NCBI GenBank assembly: GCA_902984215.1
Contig: CADWAF010002772.1
Span: 1-15,231, forward strand
DNA from: Willaertia magna
Lineage: Eukaryota > Heterolobosea > Eutetramitea > Acrasida > Naegleriidae
Length of the DNA: 15,231 nt
Direction: 5' to 3'
A program made the translations under genes and the position numbers. Positions 6,379 through 14,592 of the stretch are shown one piece after another (the stretch's first letter is position 1; every line of letters begins with the position of its first letter). Below the pieces are notes generated by a model. The model did no database searches and had not been told where the DNA came from. It saw only the letters and a list, made by a program, of their open reading frames with translations.

Positions 6379-8859
6379 TTAATATAACATTTCATCATCA
6401 TCTTCCATCATTTGGTCATCATCAGAATCATCATTGCCATTTACATCATCAATTATTCTGTACATTCTTTTTCTTTTTAAAACACTAACAGACAAACCTA
6501 AAGAATCGTATAAATGATAATTCTTATCTAATAACTTGGTAATTTCCTTATCACTATCATTTTCAATATCTTTAATACTTTTAGTTGAAATGGACACTTT
6601 CAATATTTTAGAACCTTTCATTTTCATATACTTTCTCTTATTATATACTGCTTTTTCGACTTTAATGCTTACATTAGAAACGTCTTTTTTAACTACATCA
6701 TTTTTGCCATTACAACCTTCAATTTTCGAATCTTCTGAATCATATTGCAAATCTTTTACAATGGTTAAATCAGTGTCTTGTTGTAATCTTCTTTTTGCAA
6801 TTTCTTCTTTACTACGAAGTAAATGTTGTAATTTCAACTCCTTTTCCTTCTCTTTCATTTCCTTTTGTACATTATGTAACTGTTGTTGTTTCCATTCCAT
6901 TAATTTTGCATGTTCTTTATAATAATCTGCAGAATATTCATCTTTCTTATTTGCTTTTTTGTTTTGATTGATTACCCACTTTTTTTTGTCCAAATATAAG
7001 TTATTTTCTTTACAATAAATAATTACTGTATTTTCATCCCATAATCTGATTGCCTTATCTTTTGCATATTTTAATACCACTTTCATCTTGCTTTTACTTG
7101 CTTTACCTTCTTCGCTATTTCTGGCGTCAATATCTAAATCTCTTGTAATGAAATTACTATAATATTTGTTATATACTTTTTCAGCTTCATGTGCATGATA
7201 TCTTTGTTTCAATCTTTTTGCTTCTTCTTGTTCCTCTAATATTCTTCTCTTTTCTTTTTCAGAACAAGTTAATTGAAGATAACATGATAAACTTCCTGGA
7301 ATTCTTAAATGCCATATAAACTTATCATTTGAATGTCGTACACTATTACACCATAAGTGTTCTACTTTCAAATTTTTTAATGGAATTACACCGTCCCATG
7401 AAAATTGAAAATCCAATAAACCATCAGCACATCCTTCTTCCTCAATTACGGATGACAAAATATCAGAAATCATTGTATTACTGACACGGCTTTCACATAA
7501 TATACCTTCTTCGCTATAGTGGTCGGTAACAAATCTTTTATAAATATTTATCTCTTTTATGCTTTCCCAACCGATGAACTCCTTCACTTTCTCTAGAAAA
7601 CTAGAGTGAAGTTCACCGTGTAACATCTTATACTTTAATAAAAGGGAACAGCAAAGACCACTTCTAAGAGATCTAGTACTATAAAGTTCTATTTTATGTG
7701 CACTACAAAAATTCTTCATTTTGTTACTCATGCACTTGTTAGACCAACTATTTTTGCCGTCAGTAGAAAGAAATAAAGGTTCATCTAAATATTCATCCAA
7801 TATCTGCCAGTCAGGATGTCCTTGAGGTAAATTAAGTAAATAAATTGGATCATTCACACGAAATACTTTTCTAAAGTGAGTAAGATAGAGCAAAAGACAG
7901 ATATTACCACAACGTTTGTAGTTAGGATTACCCAGAAGAGTTTGATATCTCTTTCTTTTGAAAACAGTCTTATCCTTTTCAATCCAAAATCTTGTTGTTA
8001 AAAGTACAAACTTATTTACCATGGATCTTATAAATGTAATATCTCTTAACTTTACAGCCTGTAATGTATCTCCTCTCAAGCCTCTACTTCTACCTTGCAT
8101 CACAAGTAAAGAAAGAAGACAATCTAAATAGATAGATTGATCTATTGCATTTAATATTTGTTCTTTACCTTTGTTCAACAATGGTCTTATCTTATATTGA
8201 TCAGACCCAACAGAATAAGCCAATTGAATAAAAAAAGCTTTGACTTGTTTGGATAACGATTGGAGATTATCATTGCAGTATTTAAAGTTCAACCTTTTAA
8301 GTGCAAAATACGATAATCTAATTGTGGTGGAGTGAGCGTATGCCTTTGTAATGCGCAAATAAAACGCATATTGTTTAATGGTATTTAATTTTAAAGGAAA
8401 AGGCATACCACCATTAAATTCAGGATCTTCAGCCAACTGCATTCGAAAATACTTCATATAAACATTCAATACATATGTATAATAATTGGCTGTGTTTTCT
8501 GAAAATTTATTGTTTTCTATAGTCTCAACTGTAATTTCATCTAATTGCATATTCTTTAAAGTTTTCATTGAAGGCAATTTCTTTAAAGTTTCATTAATTT
8601 CCTTGTAGTTTTCTCTGTCCTCCTTGTCCAACATATTTAAAGCGTTATCAAAAGAAAGATCCTTCATTATTTCTGAAGCATCTTCTTCAGGAACCTCTAC
8701 ACCATTAACATCTTCAAAAGTTACGGCTCCATCTACACTGTTTTGTATGTCGTTACTTGTTTCACTTTCGACGTTGCTCTCTGTGTCAGAATCATCTGAT
8801 TCAGAAAGAATAATTACAACATCATCATCTGTATCACTGTTACTTGATTGATTGTCCAT
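6379..8859 (-). CDS. Tyrosine recombinase with long C-terminal extension, 826 aa
   Basis: Predicted site-specific DNA strand-exchange enzyme. Residues 1-60 are acidic with a SUMO-motif candidate, VVIILSESDD (14-23). Residues 118-215 resemble the helical core-binding domain. The catalytic domain follows: RGLRGDTLQAVKLRDI supplies Arg I (R262), K295 or K297 is the likely beta-hairpin Lys, TRSLRSG supplies Arg II (R399), GW gives W431, and IYKRF gives the nucleophile Y440. The W-to-Y spacing of nine equals that of Cre. The usual His of HxxR is Arg (R396), and the R399-W431 gap is longer than in Cre. A 380-residue tail has a Cys/Trp/His-containing segment (486-533), a Lys/Glu coiled coil (640-695) and an acidic end. 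The general architecture recalls Crypton-like enzymes; I cannot assign the subfamily. The ATG context TATATAATG lacks the A-run leader. Confidence 0.85.
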   Translation of the reverse strand: MDNQSSNSDTDDDVVIILSESDDSDTESNVESETSNDIQNSVDGAVTFEDVNGVEVPEEDASEIMKDLSFDNALNMLDKEDRENYKEINETLKKLPSMKTLKNMQLDEITVETIENNKFSENTANYYTYVLNVYMKYFRMQLAEDPEFNGGMPFPLKLNTIKQYAFYLRITKAYAHSTTIRLSYFALKRLNFKYCNDNLQSLSKQVKAFFIQLAYSVGSDQYKIRPLLNKGKEQILNAIDQSIYLDCLLSLLVMQGRSRGLRGDTLQAVKLRDITFIRSMVNKFVLLTTRFWIEKDKTVFKRKRYQTLLGNPNYKRCGNICLLLYLTHFRKVFRVNDPIYLLNLPQGHPDWQILDEYLDEPLFLSTDGKNSWSNKCMSNKMKNFCSAHKIELYSTRSLRSGLCCSLLLKYKMLHGELHSSFLEKVKEFIGWESIKEINIYKRFVTDHYSEEGILCESRVSNTMISDILSSVIEEEGCADGLLDFQFSWDGVIPLKNLKVEHLWCNSVRHSNDKFIWHLRIPGSLSCYLQLTCSEKEKRRILEEQEEAKRLKQRYHAHEAEKVYNKYYSNFITRDLDIDARNSEEGKASKSKMKVVLKYAKDKAIRLWDENTVIIYCKENNLYLDKKKWVINQNKKANKKDEYSADYYKEHAKLMEWKQQQLHNVQKEMKEKEKELKLQHLLRSKEEIAKRRLQQDTDLTIVKDLQYDSEDSKIEGCNGKNDVVKKDVSNVSIKVEKAVYNKRKYMKMKGSKILKVSISTKSIKDIENDSDKEITKLLDKNYHLYDSLGLSVSVLKRKRMYRIIDDVNGNDDSDDDQMMEDDDEMLY

Positions 8860-8930
8860 TATATAATTGATTTAAAAATGTTTTAGTTGAAAGATTGTCT
8901 TAATTTTTTTTGTTTTGTTGTTGTTTATTA

Positions 8931-8956
8931 TTTTATAATGCCTGATGTTTTATAAT
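8931..8956 (-). promoter_or_regulatory. Two TATA-like boxes upstream of the recombinase
   Basis: ATTATAAAA occurs twice on the minus strand (8931-8939 and 8948-8956), 72-97 bp before the recombinase ATG, followed by an A-rich leader. Position and sequence fit core promoter elements. AT-rich background makes chance matches easy. Confidence 0.35.
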
Positions 8957-9098
8957 TATTTTGGTTATTACTGCCCAACTTTGAATGACAAAATTGTTTA
9001 AAAAGCAATAATATTAATAAAACAAAAATCTCTAAATGTAAAATCTAATAAAAAAGGAACAGGGCAATAATTATAAATAGGGTTTTATTTTTACAATT

Positions 9099-12000
9099 TT
9101 ATTTCTTGATGATATGCTCAATCCTTACATGATATTCCTTTTCGTTAACTACCACCTTTACCATAATATTCTTTTGGTCATTATCATAATAATAACTTTG
9201 AACAGTTCCATTAGCTCCAATAATTTCTTTCTCTTCTGCATCTATGATGGTACATTCTTCACCTTCTTTTGGTTTATCAACAAGTTTATACATTAGCAAT
9301 AATAATTCAACAGGATCATACTTCAATTTAGGAATAGAGTTTTGTTGCAACAATTCTTCAAACTTTTCTGTTATAATATCGGCACCGTCTTTGACAGCAA
9401 CAGTTTGGGTAAACAAACCAGGGTATCTTAGCATTAACTTTCCAACTTTTACTTTTCTTAATAATTGTTCTGCTCTATCTTTGTCACCGTTGGTAAAAAG
9501 TTGAGCTAAATAACGTGTGGCACCACCGTTCTCTCTGATATAAGTTTGTTCTTTTAGAAAAGCACTATGAATGAGATACAAGTAAATGTACCATAAATTT
9601 GTAGTTTGGTTTACCTTGTTTTTCTCTTTGGCCAAACAATCCATTAATTCTTTTGATGCCCCACTGGCAGTACAATGTTCTTCTAATTTCAAGGAGCTCA
9701 ATTTAGAAGGGAGACCACCATGAACCGCAATAAACATTATATTAAATAATGCTTTTTCAATTGCTTCTTCGGTATTGAGCAAAGGTTTTGACTTAAACAC
9801 TTTCAACAATAGTTTCCTGGCTTTAGTTTCTGCCGTTAACTCTGCTTTTTGTTGTTTGTTTGTCTTTTCAACCCTAGTGATAGATGTGCCTAATAGCATT
9901 GATGCTGAAGAGGTAGGTACTGAGGAGGTAGATACTTCGGATGATGATGAACATTTACCTCCTTGTCTTTGTTCTTCTTGTTCTTTTATTAAAGCAAGTT
10001 CTTCTCTAAATTGCTTTTCCTTTCTCACTTCTATATCTTCTTCATCGTCATCCTCAATAAGCATATTGTTTGAATCATCGTTTGAACTTGAACTTGTTGG
10101 TAAAGCCATCGTTACGGCATCCTTTTCTAAAATATAATTAGAAATATTAGGGAAAGTTTGCAATAACTTCATTAACATGGGTTCAACATATTCCAAAATA
10201 TAGTGTAGCGCCCAACTCCAATTAGAATCAATAATATCCCTACAATTCATTATCCAATTACCCAAATTAACCAATGCTGTATACATTTTCTGATCCTTTG
10301 TATCATAGGTAGCGACCAAATGATTATATATCTTAGATAGCTCTCTAATGACATTAAAGAAATGCTTTCTTGTTTCGTTGTATAAGTGTTGCGCTTGAAT
10401 GTTTGTAGCTTGGATGATACATTTTCTAATGGCGTTATAACTATGCAAAATTCTATTTGCCTCTGTTTCATTATTCACAATTGTACCATAAATAGAGTCA
10501 AATAATTTCTCAACTCCAGTTGCCATCCATTCAGGTAAACCTAAATCTCTATATTTCTGTGGTACAAATTTTCTGTATCTACTACAAATAACCCTTATTA
10601 CAGCAGTACTGACGAAATAAAAAATAGAAAGTATTTCATCTCTTATTTCATCTTCCTTACCAATACCTACTACTGTATCAAAGGCCTCAAATAATTTATA
10701 AGCCCTCATAGCTTTTTTTTCAATAAACTCTAAAGCATCCTTATATCTTGGGCTATTTTCTTTTTCCTTTTCAATCAGCATCATCAAACCGCTTAATATA
10801 GCCCGCAATTGATCAATATCATAGTGTTTATACTCATTTGATATTAAAATACCTTCTGCATCTGTGAATTCAGGATTGTAGATTTCATTTACAAGAATGC
10901 TATAGGTTTGTAAAAAAGGCACAAATACAGTGTTTGGCGGTACAGGATCAATATAGTCAAATGTATCCGAATCCAACTCTATTGTGGGATGGGGTGCTGC
11001 TGTTCTGCTTTGTGTTTGTTTGATATTTGGTTTGGGGACGGGTGTTTGTTTGGCCTTTAAGGTTTTTTCTTTTACATTTGTATCTTCGAGTTCAAACAAC
11101 GAAGGAGTGGGTTCATCATTAGAATTAAATAACCTATTAAAAGCTTCGTCAATAGGCTCATTTTCTTCATCTTCTTGTTGTTCTTTTGTTCCTTCATCAC
11201 CTTCCTCATTGTCTTCGCCGGTATTTACTTTTTCATCACCTTCGTGCTTATCATTTAGTTCATTACCAAAGGGGGTGTTTAAGAAGAAAGAAGAAGGGCT
11301 GTTTGGAGACTTGGCAGGTGTGTTATTAGTACTTTTGTTTGTTCTGCCAGTGCTATGTTTTGGAGAGGTAGCTTTCTTTTGTTGTTGCATTGGTGTGTGT
11401 GGAGCAACAGGTTCGTCACTTTCTAATGGAGTAACTGTTGAAACAGGCGAAGTAACAGTTGTTTGAAGTTTCTCACCTTCCTTTCCTTGACCACTATCAT
11501 TGTTATCAATTCCTCCTAATGAAGTTTCAGTATCATTGCCAGTTTCATTGTCGTTTTCATTTTGTTGTTCTTCTGGATTGTTGGCATTGTCTTTATTGTT
11601 GGCTAGATTATTCTTTTTGGAAATATTGGTGGTGAGCATTTTCTGTAATTCAGCATCAATATCTTCCTGAATCTTTTTGAGTGTTTCAGTGCTTTCTTTC
11701 AACAAGTCAGTTTGCAAGTGTAAATTAACAAAATCATCACTCAACAAGTCTTTAGCATCATTAATTTTCTTGATCAACTTAGCCTTCTTTCTTTGTTCAT
11801 TGAGGAGAGAATCTTCCAATTGTTTCTTCTTTTTTACCTCTTCTACATCCATAGTTGCTTGTTCTACATCCGTAACAGGACGTAAATACCCAGCGGGTTG
11901 TTTATGTCCTTTCGGATTGACGTACAACTGAATATTGACCAATTTATCTTGGAGAGTGTTGTATGCTAAGAAGGTCTCTGCTAAAAGACTTCTAGTTAAA

Positions 12001-12629
12001 ATTAACGCTTTTAGCATAGTATCTCTATCCATCCACTGATACATGGTTTCATAACTTATTGCTTGAATTACAGGTTTGGTAGTGGATTCTTCTGTTGATT
12101 TCTTTTTTTTCTGTGTACTTGCACTAGGTTTATCACTCTTTCGTTTATGACCTACTACCCCCGCAACAACAACTTCTTCAACCTCACTTTCTACATCACT
12201 GGCTTCATCAACCTCTTCTCCTTCAACAGCTTCTTTATCAGCCACTTCTTTTTCTTCATCAACATCTTCTCCTTCTACATCTTCTCCTTCTACATCTTCT
12301 TTTACTTCAACTACTTCTTTAGCGGCTTCTTCGCTCTCTTGTTCTGATTTTTTATTACTTTCTTTAGTTTTTTCTTCTTCTTTTTCATCAACCACTACAG
12401 GTTCTTCAGGATCTTCAGGTTCTTCCGGGTCTTCTTCAGGTTCTTCCGGGTCTTCTGGATTTTCTTCTTCTTCATTTTCTACTTGTACCTCTTCTTCTTC
12501 TTCTTCTTCTTCTTCTTCTTCTTCTTCTTCATATAACTGATTGTTATGTGGTTTGTAGCTATCGTCATAGCTATCTTCTAAATCTTCTCTATCATACTCA
12601 TCAACGTTACGGTTGGTTTGTTTGGACAT
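9099..12629 (-). CDS. Large acidic, helical protein with SH3-like C terminus, 1176 aa
   Basis: The family is not recognised. Residues 33-158 are extremely acidic: a run of 14 Glu (34-47), Asp-Pro-Glu-Glu-Pro repeats (59-77) and EDVEG repeats (111-125). A basic cluster HKRKSDK...KKKK (161-177) resembles a nuclear signal. Residues 190-335 are helical or coiled-coil, and 340-545 are a disordered Ser/Thr/Pro/Asn linker. TIELDSDTFDY (549-559) and MLIEDDDEED (856-865) are SUMO-motif candidates, and NTVFVPFLQTYSILV (566-580) resembles the WFV motif of the two smaller proteins. Residues 590-835 and 930-1115 look all-helical and globular. The last 55 residues (GEECTIID...GANGTVQSYYYDNDQ...MVKVVVN...YHVRIEHI) read like a small SH3/Tudor/KOW-type barrel. 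The ATG lies in ATTAAAAAAAATG, only 77 bp from the 591-aa gene. A scaffold role is inference. Confidence 0.9.
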   Translation of the reverse strand: MSKQTNRNVDEYDREDLEDSYDDSYKPHNNQLYEEEEEEEEEEEEEEVQVENEEEENPEDPEEPEEDPEEPEDPEEPVVVDEKEEEKTKESNKKSEQESEEAAKEVVEVKEDVEGEDVEGEDVDEEKEVADKEAVEGEEVDEASDVESEVEEVVVAGVVGHKRKSDKPSASTQKKKKSTEESTTKPVIQAISYETMYQWMDRDTMLKALILTRSLLAETFLAYNTLQDKLVNIQLYVNPKGHKQPAGYLRPVTDVEQATMDVEEVKKKKQLEDSLLNEQRKKAKLIKKINDAKDLLSDDFVNLHLQTDLLKESTETLKKIQEDIDAELQKMLTTNISKKNNLANNKDNANNPEEQQNENDNETGNDTETSLGGIDNNDSGQGKEGEKLQTTVTSPVSTVTPLESDEPVAPHTPMQQQKKATSPKHSTGRTNKSTNNTPAKSPNSPSSFFLNTPFGNELNDKHEGDEKVNTGEDNEEGDEGTKEQQEDEENEPIDEAFNRLFNSNDEPTPSLFELEDTNVKEKTLKAKQTPVPKPNIKQTQSRTAAPHPTIELDSDTFDYIDPVPPNTVFVPFLQTYSILVNEIYNPEFTDAEGILISNEYKHYDIDQLRAILSGLMMLIEKEKENSPRYKDALEFIEKKAMRAYKLFEAFDTVVGIGKEDEIRDEILSIFYFVSTAVIRVICSRYRKFVPQKYRDLGLPEWMATGVEKLFDSIYGTIVNNETEANRILHSYNAIRKCIIQATNIQAQHLYNETRKHFFNVIRELSKIYNHLVATYDTKDQKMYTALVNLGNWIMNCRDIIDSNWSWALHYILEYVEPMLMKLLQTFPNISNYILEKDAVTMALPTSSSSNDDSNNMLIEDDDEEDIEVRKEKQFREELALIKEQEEQRQGGKCSSSSEVSTSSVPTSSASMLLGTSITRVEKTNKQQKAELTAETKARKLLLKVFKSKPLLNTEEAIEKALFNIMFIAVHGGLPSKLSSLKLEEHCTASGASKELMDCLAKEKNKVNQTTNLWYIYLYLIHSAFLKEQTYIRENGGATRYLAQLFTNGDKDRAEQLLRKVKVGKLMLRYPGLFTQTVAVKDGADIITEKFEELLQQNSIPKLKYDPVELLLLMYKLVDKPKEGEECTIIDAEEKEIIGANGTVQSYYYDNDQKNIMVKVVVNEKEYHVRIEHIIKK
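12491..12530. repeat. (CTT)n microsatellite encoding poly-Glu
   Basis: A pure trinucleotide run encodes Glu 34-47 of the 1176-aa protein, all GAA except the last GAG. Its purity suggests recent replication slippage, unlike the mixed-codon poly-Asn of the 457-aa protein. Confidence 0.85.
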
Positions 12630-12706
12630 TTTTTTTAATATATTTTAATTTTTTTTAATAACAAAAAAATACTTTTGAAGGCAATAAACTATGAACAGTA
12701 ATTACT

Positions 12707-14482
12707 TTATTCAATAGACAATTGTAAAATCATTTCAATAAGTTGGTAATGACGCTGGCGGATATGTTGATGTGTGTACTGTAACATAAATACAATGTCT
12801 TTTTTGGGTTGATTTAATTCTTGTACTACTTGTTGTACTTCATCTTTGCTTTCTGATTCTTTGCTTTCTCTACTGATATTTAAAGAAGGATATTGAGAAA
12901 AGATGATGTGTCTGACAATCTCAAAATAAAAGAAAAGACGTTTGTACATATTTAAGTCTTTGCTATTCTTATACATCTTATCAATTATATCATCTTCTTC
13001 TACAAACAAATTGTTATTTCTAACTTCATTTGCAAAAACGAATACATCTCTTAGTACAAACTCTTTAGAATTTACTTTCATTGTTGTTACCTTCTTGTGA
13101 AAAGTTTTATATAACACAAGCAATACCTTTTGTAGTACTTTAATAATGTATTGATTGAAAGAACCTTCATCCTTGTCTTTAATAGCCCTACCAGTTTGGT
13201 TGTTGCTGAAATCAATAATGAAAAATCTACGATTGCTTTGATCTTGGATAAAAGCTGCCAAGTCAAAAATAACAGCAACCATTTCTGTCTTCTTTTTAAA
13301 GCACATATACATGACATCTTCCTTTTTTTCAATATTTTCAGCTTGCTCTAATTCTTTTTCAACATTGGGGATAACAAATGACATGTATTGATAATCTTTT
13401 ATATCTTCAATACCTTTGAAAAAGTCAACTCCTTCACAAGATTTTGGTCTACCAACTTGTTGATAATCACATGATTCAAAAAAATTAAAGTATAAAGGTA
13501 ATATTGTTCTTTCTACCGCCTGTTTTTCTGCTTTTTGTTGTTCAATTAAACAGTAAGAATAATAGTTAAATAAAGGTAATGAAGAAACAATGTTTGTACA
13601 GGCACCAACTGAATTAATGTAATCCGTGAATCTAACAGGGTTAAGTGGATAAAGAAAGTAATGCGACATAGTACCAAGATCACTTGGTTTAGGTACTTGA
13701 GTAACATTTTCATCTATTTGAGATTTTACATCCATAATTGAGCTATATCCATTTCTAAAAATTTTTTTAATGTCCACATGCCATTGATCTGGCAATTTGT
13801 TTTCTCTAATTGACTTAAACATTCTTTGATTGGACACTAACACCTGTTTTTGAGTAATAGGAAATTCTTTAGTTTTTTTTTTAATTACCACATCAGCTTC
13901 CTCATTTTCATCATCACTAGGCTTTGTACTACTACCAACTTCAACTGGTTCTTTTTGTTTCTTTTTAGAACTTTTCTTTTTTGTATTCTTTTTTGTAGTC
14001 TTTTTTGTGTTATTTTTTGTTTTTTTGTTTGCAGCAACGTTTTCAATTGATTTTTGCAAATCTTCAGTGGTTGGTACGTCGATTGGAGCTTGATCACTTG
14101 TTGAAACTGTGGCGTTCTCTTCTTCTTGTTGTTTAGTTTGATTAGTTACAACTTTTCTTTTTTTGTACGGTTTGGTTGCTACTTCTTTATCTGCGTTTGC
14201 CTCTTTGTTTGAATGTTTTTTGTTGGATGCAGATGTGGATGTTTCTTTGGATGTTTCCTTTGTTGTATCTTTATCAATTAATAATGGTTCTTTACTGGTA
14301 GAAGATGGTTTTCTACTAGTAGAAGATGATTCTTTACTAGCAGATGATGATGATGATTTCTTAGTAGAAGATGATGTTTTACTAGTAGATGATGAGGTTT
14401 TACTAGTAGATGCTGAGGTTTTACTAACACGTGGGCGTGTTTTAGAGGAAGATTCGGTACTAGAAGAAGCTTTTGGTGGCAT
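12707..14482 (-). CDS. Ser/Thr/Lys-rich basic N-terminus with globular C-terminus, 591 aa
   Basis: The family is not recognised. The start is placed at the ATG at 14482 (MPPKASSST, context GTTAAAAAAAATG, matching its neighbours). The frame stays open to 14548 only through a GTG inside the upstream palindrome. Residues 20-66 carry six to seven imperfect 7-residue repeats (SKTSSST). Lysine-rich clusters follow (KPYKKRK; KKTTKKNTKKKSSKKKQK), like histone-tail or DNA-binding linker sequence. EEADVVIKKK is a possible inverted SUMO motif. Residues 215-591 look globular, with hydrophobic and aromatic cores such as MVAVIFDLAAF and RRFFIIDFS; I see no catalytic signature. It is the first gene of the array, and the palindromic repeat lies 63 bp upstream of its ATG, a natural promoter position. 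Confidence 0.9.
   Translation of the reverse strand: MPPKASSSTESSSKTRPRVSKTSASTSKTSSSTSKTSSSTKKSSSSSASKESSSTSRKPSSTSKEPLLIDKDTTKETSKETSTSASNKKHSNKEANADKEVATKPYKKRKVVTNQTKQQEEENATVSTSDQAPIDVPTTEDLQKSIENVAANKKTKNNTKKTTKKNTKKKSSKKKQKEPVEVGSSTKPSDDENEEADVVIKKKTKEFPITQKQVLVSNQRMFKSIRENKLPDQWHVDIKKIFRNGYSSIMDVKSQIDENVTQVPKPSDLGTMSHYFLYPLNPVRFTDYINSVGACTNIVSSLPLFNYYSYCLIEQQKAEKQAVERTILPLYFNFFESCDYQQVGRPKSCEGVDFFKGIEDIKDYQYMSFVIPNVEKELEQAENIEKKEDVMYMCFKKKTEMVAVIFDLAAFIQDQSNRRFFIIDFSNNQTGRAIKDKDEGSFNQYIIKVLQKVLLVLYKTFHKKVTTMKVNSKEFVLRDVFVFANEVRNNNLFVEEDDIIDKMYKNSKDLNMYKRLFFYFEIVRHIIFSQYPSLNISRESKESESKDEVQQVVQELNQPKKDIVFMLQYTHQHIRQRHYQLIEMILQLSIE
14285..14425 (-). repeat. 21-bp imperfect tandem repeats coding SKTSSST
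   Basis: About six 21-bp units, with the plus-strand core GTTTTACTAGTAGATGATGA, encode heptapeptides of the SKTSSST type in the N terminus of the 591-aa protein. One unit is expanded by an extra Ser codon. Confidence 0.7.
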
Positions 14483-14538
14483 TTTTTTTAACAATTTTTT
14501 AATATTTAGGTTGACCGCTATTTTTAGATTCCAAATAA

Positions 14539-14582
14539 GGAAGGTCACCTGGACGTGTCCAGGTGTAATCTAAAAATAGATT
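14539..14582 (-). repeat. Right 44-bp inverted repeat
   Basis: This is the reverse-complement partner of 6212-6255 (41 of 44 positions). It is the part of copy A that defines the right end of the candidate element. Confidence 0.75.
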
Positions 14583-14592
14583 TTATTTTTAG
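14583..14592. repeat. 10-bp direct repeat TTATTTTTAG, right copy
   Basis: Identical to the ten bases abutting the left inverted repeat at 6202-6211, and a possible target-site duplication. The same string follows again at 14596-14605, so this reading is weak by itself. Confidence 0.35.

Larger units (their letters stand above)
6212..14582. mobile_element. Candidate tyrosine-recombinase element bounded by inverted repeats
   Basis: The 8.4-kb interval is bounded by 44-bp inverted repeats with 41 matches, is abutted on both sides by the direct repeat TTATTTTTAG, and contains a complete tyrosine recombinase gene plus two long genes of unknown family. Eukaryotic tyrosine-recombinase elements such as Cryptons, DIRS/Ngaro and fungal Starships normally lack transposase-type terminal inverted repeats. 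Either this is an unusual design, or the repeats are regulatory and the true ends are elsewhere. The four genes to the left share protein motifs with those inside, which argues that the functional unit may be larger. A further copy of the right end lies at 14826-14912. Confidence 0.35.

Noticed and set aside
10250..10471. 73-codon minus-strand frame inside the 1176-aa gene
   Set aside because: It is an out-of-frame overlap with no start context or protein-like pattern of its own.
10984..11466. 160-codon plus-strand frame opposite the 1176-aa gene
   Set aside because: It is antisense to a Ser/Thr/Pro-rich region of a much longer gene, with composition dictated by the other strand. The other plus-strand frames (for example 3093-3479 and 14163-14573) are the same kind of shadow.
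14483..14548. 22-codon upstream extension of the 591-aa gene
   Set aside because: It begins at a GTG inside the palindrome. The ATG at 14482 has the same A-run leader as its neighbours, and the extension is repeat DNA.
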